From Candidatus Sulfopaludibacter sp. SbA3 (GTDB lineage Bacteria > Acidobacteriota > Terriglobia > 20CM-2-55-15): DNA of 11,494 bases. Positions 10,386 to 11,494 of the stretch are shown in pieces (the first letter of the stretch is position 1; the number at the start of each line of letters is the position of its first letter). The translations under genes and the position numbers were made by a program. The notes beneath the pieces are model-generated. The model ran no database searches, had not been told where the DNA came from, and worked only from the letters and a program-made list of their open reading frames with translations. The stretch lies in assembly GCA_945861845.1 (NCBI GenBank), contig CAMAWS010000053.1:1-11494 (forward strand), read 5' to 3'.

Positions 10386-10394
10386 GTTTCCACA
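10386..10394 (+). promoter_or_regulatory. Weak DnaA box, opposite orientation
   Basis: The plus strand reads GTTTCCACA. Allowing A or T at position 3 it has a single mismatch at position 1. It points the other way from the three minus-strand boxes, and ends 26 bp before the dnaA stop. Confidence 0.35.
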
Positions 10395-10419
10395 TCAGGT
10401 CCACATGAAACTATAAAGA

Positions 10420-11494
10420 TCATTTGAAGGAATCCATAAACGTTTGAAGAAGTCGGCTTAACTCTTTGTCATCCTGCCGTAATTGATCGATCTTGTTCAC
10501 GGAGTGTATGACTGTCGTATGGTGCTTGTTACCGAATTCGCGGCCGATCTGAGGCAACGACAAGCCGGTCAACTTCTTACATAGATACATGGCTATTTGC
10601 CGGGGTAGAGTAACGGCTTTCGAGTTGTTCTTGGCTTTCAACTCATGCACGCGCATCCCAAAATAATCTGCAATGGTCTTCTGAATCATTTCTGCGGAAA
10701 TAGCCTTCTCTCCCGGGGAGAGCAGGTTCCTTAGAGTTTCTTGCGCCAGCGGCAGCGTAATCTCGGAGCCTGTTAGTGAGGCGTAGGCGATGAGCCGTAT
10801 GAGAGCACCTTCCAGTTCCCGGATATTCGACTTGATCTTGCTCGCAATATACAGGGCAACCGGGTCGGGCAGAATGATGTTCTGGCGCTCAGCTTTCTTC
10901 TTGAGAATTGCGACTTTGGTCTCCAGGTCCGGTGGTTGGATATCGGCGATCAAGCCCCACTCAAAGCGGGAATGCAATCGTTCTTCGAGGGTTGGAATCT
11001 CGCGGGGCGGGCAGTCCGCCGAAATAATGATCTGTTTATGCGTGTCGTAGAGAGCGTTAAACGTATGGAAGAATTCTTCCTGTGTACGTTCTTTTCCGGC
11101 GATGAACTGAATATCGTCGATGAGCAGGACATCGTTATTACGGTAGCGCTCACGGAAACTGAGCAGCTTGTCGTATCGAATCGCGTTGATAAGCTCGTTT
11201 GTGAATTTCTCCGTCGAGATATAGGCGAGACGGAGTTGCTTGTTATTGAGCTTGATCAGTTGCCCGATGGCGTGCATCAGGTGGGTTTTTCCCAGGCCAA
11301 CGCCACCGTACATAAAGAGGGGATTGTATGCCTTCGAGGGGCGCTCACCAACGGCCAGGGCCGCTGCGTGGGCAAACTGGTTGGAGGATCCAACAACAAA
11401 CGTGTCGAAGGTGTACTTGGGATTGAGAGTGTTGTCGATGGACTCGAAATCGAGCCGGCCCTGAGATACCGCGGCGGGCGGCGCCAGCGAGACC
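10420..11494 (-). CDS. dnaA: Chromosomal replication initiator DnaA, 5' end outside the window
   Basis: DnaA binds DnaA boxes at oriC, assembles with ATP and melts the origin. The frame stays open through the right edge, giving 357 visible residues; about 100 N-terminal residues (domains I-II) are missing if the protein is of normal size (about 450). The first visible part includes [22 protein letters not shown]'s equivalent at residues 23-44, the classic start of the AAA+ domain III. Walker A is GGVGLGKT (63-70), Walker B is LLIDDIQF (123-130) and an arginine finger lies in SRFEWG (R176). The helix-turn-helix domain IV ends with [16 protein letters not shown] (about 320-335), a variant of the usual GGRDHTTV signature. 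An internal Met at 11313 sits just before Walker A and is not the true start. The gene is first in the dnaA-dnaN-gyrB-gyrA series. Confidence 0.97.
   Translation of the reverse strand, partial: VSLAPPAAVSQGRLDFESIDNTLNPKYTFDTFVVGSSNQFAHAAALAVGERPSKAYNPLFMYGGVGLGKTHLMHAIGQLIKLNNKQLRLAYISTEKFTNELINAIRYDKLLSFRERYRNNDVLLIDDIQFIAGKERTQEEFFHTFNALYDTHKQIIISADCPPREIPTLEERLHSRFEWGLIADIQPPDLETKVAILKKKAERQNIILPDPVALYIASKIKSNIRELEGALIRLIAYASLTGSEITLPLAQETLRNLLSPGEKAISAEMIQKTIADYFGMRVHELKAKNNSKAVTLPRQIAMYLCKKLTGLSLPQIGREFGNKHHTTVIHSVNKIDQLRQDDKELSRLLQTFMDSFK

Larger units (their letters stand above)
10236..10419. other. Candidate chromosomal replication origin (oriC), dnaA-dnaN intergenic
   Basis: The 184-bp gap between dnaA and dnaN has the make-up of a bacterial origin. 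It contains one perfect DnaA box, TTATCCACA on the minus strand (10328-10336). It also has related sites: TTACCCACA (10362-10370, minus), TTATCCGCT (10351-10359, minus) and GTTTCCACA (10386-10394, plus). An AT-rich stretch next to dnaN (10236-10260) could be the unwinding element. Two TTGTTACA direct repeats sit between them. The region must also hold any dnaN promoter, and DnaA binding there could regulate dnaN. The dnaA-dnaN gap is a frequent origin site in bacteria; function here is inference. Confidence 0.65.

Noticed and set aside
10238..10423. 61-codon minus-strand frame in the dnaA-dnaN gap
   Set aside because: It runs through the DnaA-box cluster and overlaps the dnaA end; residues show no conserved features. 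Non-coding origin is a better reading.
11240..11464. 74-codon plus-strand frame at the right edge
   Set aside because: Antisense to the dnaA AAA+ domain, which continues in frame to the window end.

Overview
The window is an ordinary bacterial chromosome segment around a probable replication origin. It carries eight genes: three menaquinone-pathway-associated genes, one FAD reductase, and the core replication genes gyrA, gyrB, dnaN and dnaA. The source is most likely an Acidobacteriota-like Gram-negative bacterium. The reasons are the futalosine menaquinone genes, a long GyrB with the TOPRIM-region insertion, moderately GC-rich DNA, and GC-rich hairpins of the form GGGC-(A/T-rich loop)-GCCC. 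This assignment is inference; no rRNA or other marker gene is present to settle it.

Layout from left to right. Positions 1-84 hold a hairpin downstream of mqnC. From 85 to 2673, on the minus strand, lies a tight cluster read right to left: an unrecognised 216-residue protein, then mqnA (chorismate dehydratase, GTG start), then mqnC (cyclic dehypoxanthine futalosine synthase), the last two joined by an ATGA overlap. Divergent from it, across only 40 bp, is a plus-strand gene (2714-3850) for a geranylgeranyl-reductase-family FAD oxidoreductase. That gene converges on gyrA, and a 16-bp-arm perfect hairpin (3850-3886) contains bases of both stop codons.

From 3882 to the right edge everything is on the minus strand, in the order dnaA (5' end beyond the window), dnaN, gyrB, gyrA. 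The dnaA-dnaN gap (184 bp) holds a perfect DnaA box, several near-matches, short direct repeats and an AT-rich end, so it is a good oriC candidate. The dnaN-gyrB gap (297 bp) contains no recognisable gene. In particular, recF is not in the place it holds in many bacteria.

Functionally, DnaA opens the origin, DnaN is the sliding clamp of the replicative polymerase, and GyrB/GyrA form the gyrase that relieves supercoiling ahead of forks. The left side makes the naphthoquinone ring of menaquinone by the futalosine route (MqnA is the first step, MqnC a middle step). The adjacent reductase could act on an isoprenoid chain, perhaps that of menaquinone. I see no mobile elements, CRISPR, phage or defence genes and no clear novel system. 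The most useful leads are the origin structure, the missing recF, and the unknown protein plus reductase beside mqnAC.
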